Of a DNA stretch of 64,000 nt, positions 1-7,675 are shown piece after piece (within the stretch, counting starts at the first letter, position 1; each line of letters starts with the position of its first letter). The notes under the pieces are model-generated. The model saw nothing but the letters and a program-made list of their open reading frames with translations. It was not told the DNA's origin and ran no database searches. The DNA comes from Ignavibacteria bacterium. Lineage in GTDB: Bacteria; Bacteroidota; Ignavibacteria; Tepidaquicellales; Tepidaquicellaceae. A program made the position numbers and the translations under genes. Where the stretch lies: NCBI GenBank assembly GCA_016710985.1, contig JADJTX010000013.1, positions 93,534 to 157,533 on the forward strand. Reading direction: 5' to 3'.

Positions 1-912
1 ATTTGTCTTTATCATTTCGCTGATTGCATCAGTATCTATTTTTCTGTCAGAGACTCCGTCATATATTTTCTGAATTTCATTTTTGATCTCCTGTTTGAAA
101 TCCTCTTCTGTTTTTATTTCTTCTTTATTTGTTACTTTCCTGAAAAATTCTTCATTCATTTCAGGTAAAACGATCTTCTCAACTTTAGTACACGTGATCT
201 GAACTTTCTTAGGTCCGCCTTCAGCATTTTTTGAATCAATGATCCTGACCTCACCTTCTTTAATTCCTTTAAAACCTTCTTTAAACTCGGGAAAGATCTG
301 CGGATTGCCAAGATATACTTTCAGATCTTTTTGCGATTGTCCGATTATAATATTCCCTGCTTCATCAAGATTCTGCAGATCGACTGTCACTATATAGTTA
401 TCATCTAATGCAACACCGTCAATCTCATTTGTTGCGTGCCTGAATCTGTGATACTGGATCTCATCATCAACACGTGAATCATCAATTATGTATTTTGTTT
501 TTTTCAGCTCAAGTCCTTTATAATTATCAACTTTGATCTCCGGCATTATCTCAAATTCGACTTTAAAAGAAAATTTTTCCTTTGGTTTATAATCAAGATC
601 AGTTATTGCGGCTTTACTCAGAAGGTCAAGCTTATTCTCGACCAGGTAATTTACAAAGATCTCATTTGCAATGTCTTCTAACGAAGAATATTCTATGCCT
701 TCTCCGTAAAGTTTTTTTATCATGTTTAGAGGAGCTTTTCCTTTCCTGAATCCCGGGATGCTTGCTTTTTTTCTGTACTTCTCTATTGCCTTTTCAAAAT
801 GGGGTGTAAGTTCTTCATAAGAAAGCTCCGCTACAAGCTCTTTCTTAGAGTTTTCTAAGTCATTTAAAGTTAAATCCAAGTTTGGTTTTAAATATTTAGT
901 TGGAAACTTCAA
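1..912 (-). CDS. tig: Trigger factor, ribosome-associated chaperone/peptidyl-prolyl isomerase (3' end cut by window)
   Basis: The reverse strand is open from a TTG at 912 to the window edge, giving about 304 residues without the C-terminus. The N-terminal ribosome-binding domain is recognisable: a LSYEELTPHFEKAIEKYRKK stretch, then the signature GFRKGKAP, which docks the chaperone at the ribosomal exit tunnel. The FKBP-like PPIase domain follows (EFEIMPEI near its start), then the beginning of the C-terminal chaperone arms. No ATG is in frame. TTG at 912 (a GAG lies a few bases upstream) or TTG at 879 are the candidates, and 879 gives an N-terminus closer to the usual family length. The protein folds nascent chains in the cytoplasm. 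Identification is firm; the start is not. Confidence 0.9.
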   Translation of the reverse strand, partial: MKFPTKYLKPNLDLTLNDLENSKKELVAELSYEELTPHFEKAIEKYRKKASIPGFRKGKAPLNMIKKLYGEGIEYSSLEDIANEIFVNYLVENKLDLLSKAAITDLDYKPKEKFSFKVEFEIMPEIKVDNYKGLELKKTKYIIDDSRVDDEIQYHRFRHATNEIDGVALDDNYIVTVDLQNLDEAGNIIIGQSQKDLKVYLGNPQIFPEFKEGFKGIKEGEVRIIDSKNAEGGPKKVQITCTKVEKIVLPEMNEEFFRKVTNKEEIKTEEDFKQEIKNEIQKIYDGVSDRKIDTDAISEMIKTN

Positions 913-1278
913 AATTACTCAAATAGCAAAGAAGTAACAAGGAATTTAATTTTTGTTTTGTTAATTACTCTGTACACAGCAAAAAGGACCACGGATAACG
1001 CTGACAAAACGGAAGAATAACGGATTTATTGAAACAAATACTAAAACTGTAAATGACTATGTAAAAATAAATTATCCCATGCATGATGTTGAACTATACG
1101 AACTATACGAACTATACGAACTACACGAACTACACGAACTACACGAACTACACGAACTACACGAACTACACGAACTACACGAACTACACGAACTACACGA
1201 ACTACACGAACTACACGAACTCAACATTCCCTTTGCAATTGTAAAACTTTTTCTAATTATATATGTTTTACAAAATTA
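913..1278. other. Intergenic region between divergent tig and the transglycosylase unit
   Basis: About 365 bases with no supported gene. The first part (913-1085) should carry the promoters of the two divergent units, but no convincing promoter could be picked by eye. The rest is dominated by a nonamer tandem repeat, listed separately. Confidence 0.6.
1091..1222 (+). repeat. Nonamer tandem array, unit GAACTACAC
   Basis: About 14 head-to-tail copies of a 9-base unit. The first are GAACTATAC and the rest GAACTACAC. Nine is a multiple of three, so all frames stay open and give pseudo-proteins such as repeated LHE. No protein evidence supports translation. It ends about 55 bases before the next start codon. 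Confidence 0.95.
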
Positions 1279-1494
1279 ATGAATTCCACACCTTACACAA
1301 ATAATTTAAAATCAGATTCAAAATTTAATTTTAAATTGAAGAAAATTTTTATTTTTGCTGTCCCCTTTGTATTAATCGCATCATTGATTTTCTATTCTTA
1401 CAAAGAATCCGTTTTGTATTCATCTTCAGACAAGATCGATCCTGAAGTTACAATAAATGAAAAAAATAATGTCACTGCTCTACCGGAGAGATGA
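1279..1494 (+). CDS. Small single-pass membrane protein overlapping the transglycosylase
   Basis: This 71-residue protein has a basic N-terminal half and one hydrophobic segment at about residues 24-42 (KIFIFAVPFVLIASLIFY), followed by a short polar, presumably periplasmic tail. Its TGA stop overlaps the ATG of the next gene as ATGA at 1491-1494. The downstream lytic transglycosylase has no signal peptide of its own, so this segment may be its membrane anchor. That would need translational coupling of two chains, a ribosomal frameshift, or a single gene broken by an indel. A simple indel must lie between 1470 and 1492, because the second frame has a TAA at 1467-1469. Confidence 0.55.
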   Translation: MNSTPYTNNLKSDSKFNFKLKKIFIFAVPFVLIASLIFYSYKESVLYSSSDKIDPEVTINEKNNVTALPER

Positions 1495-2342
1495 AAGTAA
1501 AAGCGGATGATCTTGATCAGATGGTGTCTAAACAGTCATTTGACAATGCAGTTTATGTTGAAAATTTACTGAAGGACTGGCCGACATTGTTTGATCTTTT
1601 TACATCCAATGCAAATTTTAAACAACAGGCAAAATCAATTAATGTAAGGGACCTCGAACGTGTAAATGAAAAGATTCAGATGGTAAGCAAGGAGTTCAAA
1701 CTTGGTAATGTAGATAATCTTGTGACGGAATTCGGTGACCTTATTAAACAGGAATGCAATAATTATAAATTAGACTGGAGAATTGTGCTTGCGATCATCA
1801 GGCAGGAATCTTATTTCAATGCATATGCACGTTCTCATGCCGGAGCTTTCGGTCTTATGCAGCTGATGCCGCGAACAGGAGCCGGACTTCAAAGTACTTT
1901 GGAGCTTGAAGAAACACAGACTCCGAAGAATAATCTGATCGCAGGAATTTATTATTATGCTGCTCTCGTATCTCAGTTCAGGGATCTTGGTGAAGATAAA
2001 TATAAATTCGCCCTTGCAGCTTACAATGCCGGACTCGGCAGAGTCATTGATGCGATGACGATCACCGCATATTTTGATAAAGATTATAAAGTCTGGGAAA
2101 ATGTGAAAGAGGCTTATCCGTATTTATCATCAAAAGAAGACTCTATACATTCACTCGTATGGCCGGATTCAAGGAAACCAACATACGGGTCACTCGATAA
2201 CTGGAAAGAGCCTTATAACTACGTAAGCAGCATCATGTTTTATTATGAAGCTTATAAAAATATGTTCGAGTCTAATCTCGAAGAACCTGCTTCCGTAACA
2301 AAGAAAGTAAAAAAGACAAAGAAGAAAAAGAAAATTCAGTAA
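1491..2342 (+). CDS. Lytic murein transglycosylase, SLT-type catalytic domain
   Basis: A 283-residue protein with a soluble-lytic-transglycosylase (goose lysozyme-like) domain at about residues 85-185. The motif IIRQESYFNAYARSHAGAFG contains the catalytic Glu (ES), followed by LMQLMP and the AAYNAGLGRV motif. Such enzymes cleave the MurNAc-GlcNAc bond in peptidoglycan, releasing 1,6-anhydro-muropeptides in the periplasm. The C-terminus is a Lys-rich tail. No signal peptide is present from this start, and a GGAGAG lies directly against the ATG, too close for normal initiation. This supports coupling to, or fusion with, the upstream membrane segment. Confidence 0.88.
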   Translation: MKVKADDLDQMVSKQSFDNAVYVENLLKDWPTLFDLFTSNANFKQQAKSINVRDLERVNEKIQMVSKEFKLGNVDNLVTEFGDLIKQECNNYKLDWRIVLAIIRQESYFNAYARSHAGAFGLMQLMPRTGAGLQSTLELEETQTPKNNLIAGIYYYAALVSQFRDLGEDKYKFALAAYNAGLGRVIDAMTITAYFDKDYKVWENVKEAYPYLSSKEDSIHSLVWPDSRKPTYGSLDNWKEPYNYVSSIMFYYEAYKNMFESNLEEPASVTKKVKKTKKKKKIQ

Positions 2343-2454
2343 GTTCGTTTAGTTCATGAAGTTTGTATAGTTCGTATAGTTCGTAAAATCTCAATACTCA
2401 ATACTCAATACTTAGTACTTAGTACTCAATACTCAATACTTAATGCTCAATACC
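2343..2454. repeat. Nonamer plus heptamer tandem arrays
   Basis: Two arrays abut each other directly after a stop codon. First come degenerate 9-mers of the AGTTCGTAT type, then about nine 7-mers of the ACTCAAT/ACTTAGT type. They fill the whole gap to the next start codon, leaving no ribosome-binding site. Confidence 0.9.
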
Positions 2455-2456
2455 TT

Positions 2457-3638
2457 ATGGAAACCACAACTACTGAATCAATATCTCTCTTAGGCAGTGT
2501 AAAATCTTTCGAAGATGCAAGGAAATTATTTCCTGTTGCTGAATCCTGTACTTATCTGGACTCAGCGCATTATTCGCAGTATTCCCTTGAGACAAGAAGA
2601 AGACTGGTCGAATTCATAGATGAATTCACTTTTACAAATAAGAATCTAAGTCTTTTTAATTTCAAAATTTCTGAATCTCTGAAAGAAAAATGCGCAGAGC
2701 TCATAGGAGCGGATAAAGATGACATTATCATAACAAGCAGCACTACTCACGGTTTAAATATATTTGCCAACGGAGTGGTTCTCAACAAAGGAGATTATGT
2801 TGCTTATGCAGATTCTGAATTCCCGGCCATTGTTTACCCATGGATGAATCAGGAAAAGCTTAGAGGAATTAATAATGTAATGATACCTTCAAAGAACGGG
2901 CAGATAAAAGAGGAAGACATAGAAAAAGTGATTAAAGAATATAAAGTCAAAGTTCTGACTATCAGTTCTGTCGAGTTTCTTGGCTTCAGAAATGACCTAA
3001 GATCCATCAGTAAAATATGTAAAGACAATGACTGTTTATTTGTTGTTGATGCGATTCAGGGAACGGGCGTATGTCCTTTGAATGTAAAAGATATGAACAT
3101 AGATTTCTTTTCCGCCGGTTCACAAAAATGGCTTATGGCTCCTGCAGGAATTGGCTTCGCATATATATCTCCCCGTATAAAAGAAAAGGTCAACCCTACT
3201 TACGTCGCAACTTCCAGCATTGAATATGATTTTAAAAATTTTCTTGATTATAAACTCAATTTTCGAAAAGACGGCGCAGCATATGAAAATTCCACGCTCA
3301 ATACACTTGGCATGATTGGTTTGGAATCCTCAATAGAATTATTCCTGAAACTCGGAGTTGACAATATTTTTAATCATATTCTTAAACTTCAGGATGTCTT
3401 CATACAGGAGATGAAAGGATCTGATTTTAGAATCGAATCCGATCAGGATCCGGTCCATCGTTCCAATATTCTCATATTCAGTCATATTGATAATTCGAGA
3501 AATGAATCCATACAGAAATATCTGGAGAATGAAAATATCTTCATTGCACTTCGTGAAGGATTTCTTAGATTAGCCGCGCATGTTTTTAATAATGAGGATG
3601 ATATTTTAAAGCTTACTGCATCGCTGAAGAAAATGTGA
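2457..3638 (+). CDS. Class V aminotransferase, PLP-dependent (cysteine desulfurase / isopenicillin-N epimerase-like)
   Basis: A 393-residue fold-type I PLP enzyme. Visible features are YLDSAHYSQYS near the N-terminus, TSSTTHGLNIFA (cofactor phosphate site, about residue 97), VVDAIQGTGV with the PLP-pyridine Asp, and SAGSQKWLMAPAGIGFAYIS, where the Lys forms the Schiff base. The active-site Cys loop of true IscS/SufS is not evident, so the substrate is unknown. It may act on cysteine or selenocysteine, or as an epimerase or kynureninase-like enzyme. No neighbouring gene suggests a pathway. The start codon directly follows a heptamer array, and no Shine-Dalgarno sequence is seen. Confidence 0.85.
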   Translation: METTTTESISLLGSVKSFEDARKLFPVAESCTYLDSAHYSQYSLETRRRLVEFIDEFTFTNKNLSLFNFKISESLKEKCAELIGADKDDIIITSSTTHGLNIFANGVVLNKGDYVAYADSEFPAIVYPWMNQEKLRGINNVMIPSKNGQIKEEDIEKVIKEYKVKVLTISSVEFLGFRNDLRSISKICKDNDCLFVVDAIQGTGVCPLNVKDMNIDFFSAGSQKWLMAPAGIGFAYISPRIKEKVNPTYVATSSIEYDFKNFLDYKLNFRKDGAAYENSTLNTLGMIGLESSIELFLKLGVDNIFNHILKLQDVFIQEMKGSDFRIESDQDPVHRSNILIFSHIDNSRNESIQKYLENENIFIALREGFLRLAAHVFNNEDDILKLTASLKKM

Positions 3639-3649
3639 ATGGTGAAACG

Positions 3650-3878
3650 TAATTCGTTAATCGTTAATCGTTAATCGTGAATCGTCAATCGTGAATCGTC
3701 AATCGTGAATCGTCATTCGTGAATTGTTAGTATCTATAAATCGAACTCATAGTTCGTAACTCGTAACTCGTAATTCGTAATTCGTAATTCGTAATTCGTA
3801 ATTCGTAATTCGTAATTCGTAATTCGTAACTCGTAATTCGTAATTCGTAACTCGTAACTCTTAATTTGTAATTTGTAA
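3650..3878. repeat. Heptamer arrays between convergent genes
   Basis: About 230 bases of period-7 repeat. A CGTTAAT/CGTGAAT/CGTCAAT block is followed by a long GTAATTC/GTAACTC block. It begins within 15 bases of the upstream stop and runs into the stop of the convergent gene. Confidence 0.95.
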
Positions 3879-3879
3879 T

Positions 3880-4560
3880 TCATCTAGCCATTGCCAAAAC
3901 ACATGTCATTATATCACCGCATCCATTTTCTTCAAGGACTTTGATCACTTCGTTTATAGTTGACCCTGTTGTTACTACATCATCAACTACTATTACTCTC
4001 TTACCATCAATTTGATTTTCATATTTTTTATTGATCTTAAATGCATCTTTCATATTGTTCATCCTTTGTTCGCGGTTAAGTTTTGTCTGAGTCTTTGTGT
4101 ATCTGACTCTTGTCACAAGACCGGGGGAAAATTGGATATTCAGTTCTTTATTAATTCCAATACATATAAAATCTGACTGATTGAATCCTCTTTCCCTGAC
4201 TTTGGTTTTAAATAAAGGAACAGGGATAAGCAGATCGAAAGTTAAATCATTTTCTTTCAAATGGTTTCGTAATTCTTTCCCAAGAAGTTCACCGAGATAA
4301 ATGCCGAGCCGCTTCATTCCTCCGTACTTCAGCTGATAAATGATCTTTGAAAAGTTGTCTCCTTCTCTGAAGGCAAACAAACTGAATGCAAAAGCGGAGT
4401 TAACCTTCCTCTTCAAATCTGACAGATCCTCAGTACTAACTTTGTCAATAAAATTTAACTCTTCATCAGATATATATTGATTTGAATTATTTTCATTCAA
4501 TCTTTCGTCTGAAATAACAGAAGTCTTAGGGAAAATAAAATCTATCAGAGAGCTCAGCAT
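3880..4560 (-). CDS. ComF-family phosphoribosyltransferase-like protein lacking the N-terminal cysteines
   Basis: A 226-residue protein. The C-terminal half has the PRPP-binding signature VIVVDDVVTTGSTINEV (about residues 188-204). The middle has the ComF landmarks YQLKYGG and DLLIPVPLFKTKVRERGFNQ. ComF proteins support uptake or processing of transforming DNA and belong to the type I PRTase fold. The usual N-terminal zinc-binding Cys pairs are absent: the region after LIDFIFP is polar, with Asn, Asp and Glu instead. The gene is divergent from the truncated fabD, and the spacer of about 120 bases shows no clear promoter. Confidence 0.82.
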   Translation of the reverse strand: MLSSLIDFIFPKTSVISDERLNENNSNQYISDEELNFIDKVSTEDLSDLKRKVNSAFAFSLFAFREGDNFSKIIYQLKYGGMKRLGIYLGELLGKELRNHLKENDLTFDLLIPVPLFKTKVRERGFNQSDFICIGINKELNIQFSPGLVTRVRYTKTQTKLNREQRMNNMKDAFKINKKYENQIDGKRVIVVDDVVTTGSTINEVIKVLEENGCGDIMTCVLAMAR

Positions 4561-4686
4561 GGTCTGGTTATTCTTTATTAAACAAGTTAAAAATATTTTA
4601 ACTATCAGTTTCTGAACACAAACTATTACAATTAATACGAAAAGTTTGATCTGGCGAAAGATATATATTCAAAAGCAGACTACATA

Positions 4687-5499
4687 ATGGGAATGCCGCT
4701 TAGTGCAATTTCATTTGAAGGTCCCGCTGAAATACTTATGCAGACTCACATCACACAACCCGCTTTATTCGTTCACTCATATATACTTACACAGCTCATC
4801 GGAAATAAAATCAAAGCAGAGGCGACGGCAGGACATTCGCTCGGAGAATATACATCCAATGTCTATGCAAACTCTGTCGGATTTGAAGACGGATTGAAGT
4901 TGGTCAAGAAAAGAGGAGAGCTGCTGAAAGAGTCCGGCGTGAAAAGACCGGGGACTATGGCAGCAATAATCGGATTGAGCGAAGAACAGATCAGTGAAAT
5001 ATGTGAGAAAGCTAAAGAGCATCAGATAGTAGAGGCGGCAAATTATAATGCTCCGGGACAGATAGTGATTTCCGGAGATGTCGAAGCCGTTCATCGCGCA
5101 ATGAAAATCGCGAAAGATGAACCTTATAAAAGCAAGCTTGTGAAAGAACTTCCCGTTAGCGGTGCGTTTCATTCCGATCTTATGGTTACGTCTGCTGAAG
5201 ACCTCAGGGTTGAGATCGATAAGATTGATTTTAAAAATGCCGGCATACCAATATTCACAAATGTAGAAGCCGAACCTGTTCAAGATAGCGACATCATTAA
5301 AAACTCTTTGTTCAGACAGCTGATGTCAGTAGTAAAATGGCAGAAGCTTATTGAGAACATGAGCAACGATTTCGGTGTGACCGAATTTTATGAAATAGGT
5401 TCGGGAAAGGTTTTAACCGGTTTAATAAAAAGAATTAATCCAAAGGCAGCGCTTCACAATATCGGCACGGTTGAAGATCTGATAAACTATAAAATATAA
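4687..5499 (+). CDS. fabD: Malonyl-CoA:ACP transacylase, N-terminally truncated
   Basis: The 270-residue frame matches FabD from about residue 40 onward. The nucleophile elbow is TAGHSLGEY (catalytic Ser), SGAFHSDLM holds the catalytic His, and the C-terminal EIGSGKVLTGLIKRI is typical. FabD loads malonyl groups onto ACP for fatty-acid elongation. Recognisable coding sequence continues upstream to 4636 (YEKFDLAKDIYSKADYI), where it meets an in-frame TAA at 4633. The first ~20 residues, including the GQGSQ motif that forms the oxyanion hole, are missing and are not encoded in any frame upstream. The gene therefore starts at a deletion, rearrangement or assembly join. The next gene begins directly after its stop. 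Confidence 0.85.
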   Translation: MGMPLSAISFEGPAEILMQTHITQPALFVHSYILTQLIGNKIKAEATAGHSLGEYTSNVYANSVGFEDGLKLVKKRGELLKESGVKRPGTMAAIIGLSEEQISEICEKAKEHQIVEAANYNAPGQIVISGDVEAVHRAMKIAKDEPYKSKLVKELPVSGAFHSDLMVTSAEDLRVEIDKIDFKNAGIPIFTNVEAEPVQDSDIIKNSLFRQLMSVVKWQKLIENMSNDFGVTEFYEIGSGKVLTGLIKRINPKAALHNIGTVEDLINYKI

Positions 5500-6147
5500 A
5501 TGGCTGAAGAAATTTTACAAAACCCTGAAAAAGATTTCATTGAATTTAACGGAATGAAGATAGACCCTGTAATTTTTACACAGGGATTTGTACCGGGATG
5601 TAACATCGGCATCTGCGGAGGTCAGTGCTGTAACTGGGGAGTCTATATGGACAGAGATTTTCAGCCTATCATAATGAACTTTGAAAATCAGATCAAAGAA
5701 GTAATGGATGAGTTCCAGCCGAGAGACAGCAATGTCTGGTTTGAAAAAGAACTTGAGGAAGATACTGATTTTCCTTCGGGATATGCGATCGGAACTGAAC
5801 TCTTTATCAATTCAACCGGAACTACACAGTGCGTATTCAAAGATAAAAGAGGATACTGCTCTTTGCAGGTAATGGCTGTAGAAAAAGGAATGCATAAATG
5901 GGAGATCAAACCGAAGTATTGCATTATGTATCCACTTTCAATAATTGATAATGTTTTAACAGTAGACAATGACCACTCTGAACGACTGGATTACTGCGGA
6001 GTTCATCATAAAGAAAATTACACTCAGACTATTTTTGACGCAATGACAGAAGAGATAAAATATATAATTGGTGAAGAAGGATATGATTTTCTGAATGAAC
6101 ATTATATTAAGAATTATAAAAAGAAGTATCAGATAAAGATCATTTAG
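5500..6147 (+). CDS. DUF3109-like cysteine-rich protein
   Basis: A 215-residue soluble protein with conserved Cys clusters: GCNIGICGGQCCNWGVYMD (residues about 30-48), a middle pair around TQCVFKDKRGYC, then KYCIMYP and LDYCGVHH. This arrangement resembles the DUF3109 family, related to YkgJ-type putative iron-sulfur or zinc proteins. No biochemical function is established that I can name. It is immediately downstream of fabD with no gap, so it is probably co-transcribed and translationally coupled, and it precedes fabG across a repeat array. Confidence 0.7.
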   Translation: MAEEILQNPEKDFIEFNGMKIDPVIFTQGFVPGCNIGICGGQCCNWGVYMDRDFQPIIMNFENQIKEVMDEFQPRDSNVWFEKELEEDTDFPSGYAIGTELFINSTGTTQCVFKDKRGYCSLQVMAVEKGMHKWEIKPKYCIMYPLSIIDNVLTVDNDHSERLDYCGVHHKENYTQTIFDAMTEEIKYIIGEEGYDFLNEHYIKNYKKKYQIKII

Positions 6148-6222
6148 CAGTTAATTGGTTAATTGGTTAATTAATTTGTTAATTAGATAACTCGTAACTC
6201 GTAACTCGTAATTCGTAATTTA
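6147..6222. repeat. Octamer/heptamer arrays
   Basis: GGTTAATT-type 8-mers followed by GTAACTC/GTAATTC 7-mers, beginning at the upstream TAG stop and ending about 10 bases before fabG. Confidence 0.9.
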
Positions 6223-6232
6223 AAATTAAAAC

Positions 6233-6961
6233 ATGTCCGACTTTAAAGAAAAAATAGTTTTGGTAACAGGCGGTTCGAGGGGAATTGGTAAAGCTATTGC
6301 CGAATCACTTGCTGATGCAGGCGCAACGGTCATTGTGACTTATAAAAATGCGATCGATGAAAGTTATTTTAATTCAAAGAACATAAAGCATTTTAAATGT
6401 GATGTAGCTGATTTAAAATCTGTTCAGGAAGTTGTTGATTCAATTGTAAAAGAATTTACAAAAATAGACGTCCTTGTAAATAACGCAGGCATCACAAAGG
6501 ACGGACTGCTGATGAGAATGAGTGAAGAGGACTGGGATGTTGTACTGGATACTAATTTAAAAGGAGTATTCAACATGACAAAAGCAGTGACAAGAAGCAT
6601 GATGAGCAAGCGTTACGGAAAGGTAATAAACATTACATCCATTGTGGGAATAATGGGTAATGCCGGTCAGGCAAATTATGTCGCGTCAAAAGCCGGAGTA
6701 ATCGGTTTTACAAAGTCTGTAGCAAAAGAACTAGCATCAAGAAACATTAACATCAATGCAATCGCCCCGGGATTCATTGAAACTGAAATGACCGGCAAAC
6801 TAAGTGAAGAGGTAAAGCAGAATTATTTAAACTCCATTCCGTTAAAAAAATTCGGAACGGGACAAGACATAGCAAACGCAGTAAAATTCTTGGCTTCAGA
6901 TGAATCAGCATATATTACAGGACAGACAATCTGTGTTGACGGCGGGATAGTGATGCAGTAG
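6233..6961 (+). CDS. fabG: 3-oxoacyl-[ACP] reductase
   Basis: A 242-residue classical short-chain dehydrogenase. The nucleotide-binding motif is VTGGSRGIGKA at residue ~11, NNAG stabilises the central sheet (~residue 85), and the catalytic Ser-Tyr-Lys lie in ITSIVGIMGNAGQANYVASK (~residues 138-158). PGFIETEMT and the terminal CVDGGIVMQ are typical of FabG, as is the full length. It reduces 3-oxoacyl-ACP with NADPH in the type II fatty-acid synthesis cycle. Its proximity to fabD supports FabG over another SDR. The stop codon lies at the head of a heptamer array. Confidence 0.92.
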   Translation: MSDFKEKIVLVTGGSRGIGKAIAESLADAGATVIVTYKNAIDESYFNSKNIKHFKCDVADLKSVQEVVDSIVKEFTKIDVLVNNAGITKDGLLMRMSEEDWDVVLDTNLKGVFNMTKAVTRSMMSKRYGKVINITSIVGIMGNAGQANYVASKAGVIGFTKSVAKELASRNININAIAPGFIETEMTGKLSEEVKQNYLNSIPLKKFGTGQDIANAVKFLASDESAYITGQTICVDGGIVMQ

Positions 6962-6993
6962 AGCAGTTGATAGTTAATAGTTAATAGTTAATG
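6962..6993. repeat. Short heptamer array, unit AGTTAAT
   Basis: Four copies of a 7-mer (AGTTGAT/AGTTAAT) starting a few bases after the fabG stop. Confidence 0.85.
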
Positions 6994-7043
6994 TAGAAGT
7001 CAAATGGTTTTTTCAAAAAAACTTAATAATTAAATTTAACAAT

Positions 7044-7421
7044 ATGAAAAATTTATTCTTATCTGTTTTTATCACATCTGTTCTTTATATATTAATTTCC
7101 GGTTGCGGTAAGAAAGATGATCCTTTTACCGGGAATGTATATTTTCATGATGCTGATTCGCTGGCATTCATTGCAGGGTTTGATAAAGATACCCTGTTTT
7201 ATATAATCAGAGGTCCGAAATTAAATCAGTCCCATAAGACAAAATACAAGATGGAGAAAGTAAATGATTCTACATACTTGGTTGAAGTCGAGAAGAAACC
7301 TGTATTCTGGGAAAAGAATACGTGGGAAATAGTTCACGGAAAAGGCGATGACAAGGGATTTTATTCTGCTGAATCGAGAAATTATTATCAATACTCCCCG
7401 GATAAAAATATACTGAGGTAA
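7044..7421 (+). CDS. Small predicted lipoprotein of unknown function
   Basis: A 125-residue protein with a hydrophobic signal ending in the lipobox LISGC (Cys21), so it is probably lipid-anchored. The mature part GKKDDPFTGNVYFHDADSL is polar, with a repeated Lys/Tyr-rich, beta-strand-like pattern. No domain was recognised. It follows fabG after an AT-rich spacer and probably has its own promoter. Confidence 0.7.
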   Translation: MKNLFLSVFITSVLYILISGCGKKDDPFTGNVYFHDADSLAFIAGFDKDTLFYIIRGPKLNQSHKTKYKMEKVNDSTYLVEVEKKPVFWEKNTWEIVHGKGDDKGFYSAESRNYYQYSPDKNILR

Positions 7422-7424
7422 TAT

Positions 7425-7490
7425 TAACAATTAATAATTAGCAATGAGCAATGAACAATGAGTTATAAGTTATTAGTTATGAGCAAATGC
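7425..7490. repeat. Degenerate heptamer array
   Basis: Imperfect 7-mers (CAATTAATAATTAG, GCAATGA, ACAATGA, GTTATAA types) directly after the lipoprotein stop. Confidence 0.75.
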
Positions 7491-7675
7491 AAAGTGTTAA
7501 CTGCTAACAGTTGTTTATTATTTGTATTTTTAAATAATCTAAATAATATATTATCAAACTCCGAAAAGAATCATTCAAAACCGAATCGGGTATAACAATT
7601 CCGGATTTTTTAACTGAATCCTCGGTTCAGGCAGATCCGGGAAAATATCCTTACACCCGTGGAGTTCACGAATCC

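Noticed and set aside
1079..1279. Open frame encoding repeated LHE/LYE
   Set aside because: It is the translation of a 9-base tandem array; every frame of such an array stays open and nothing supports a protein.
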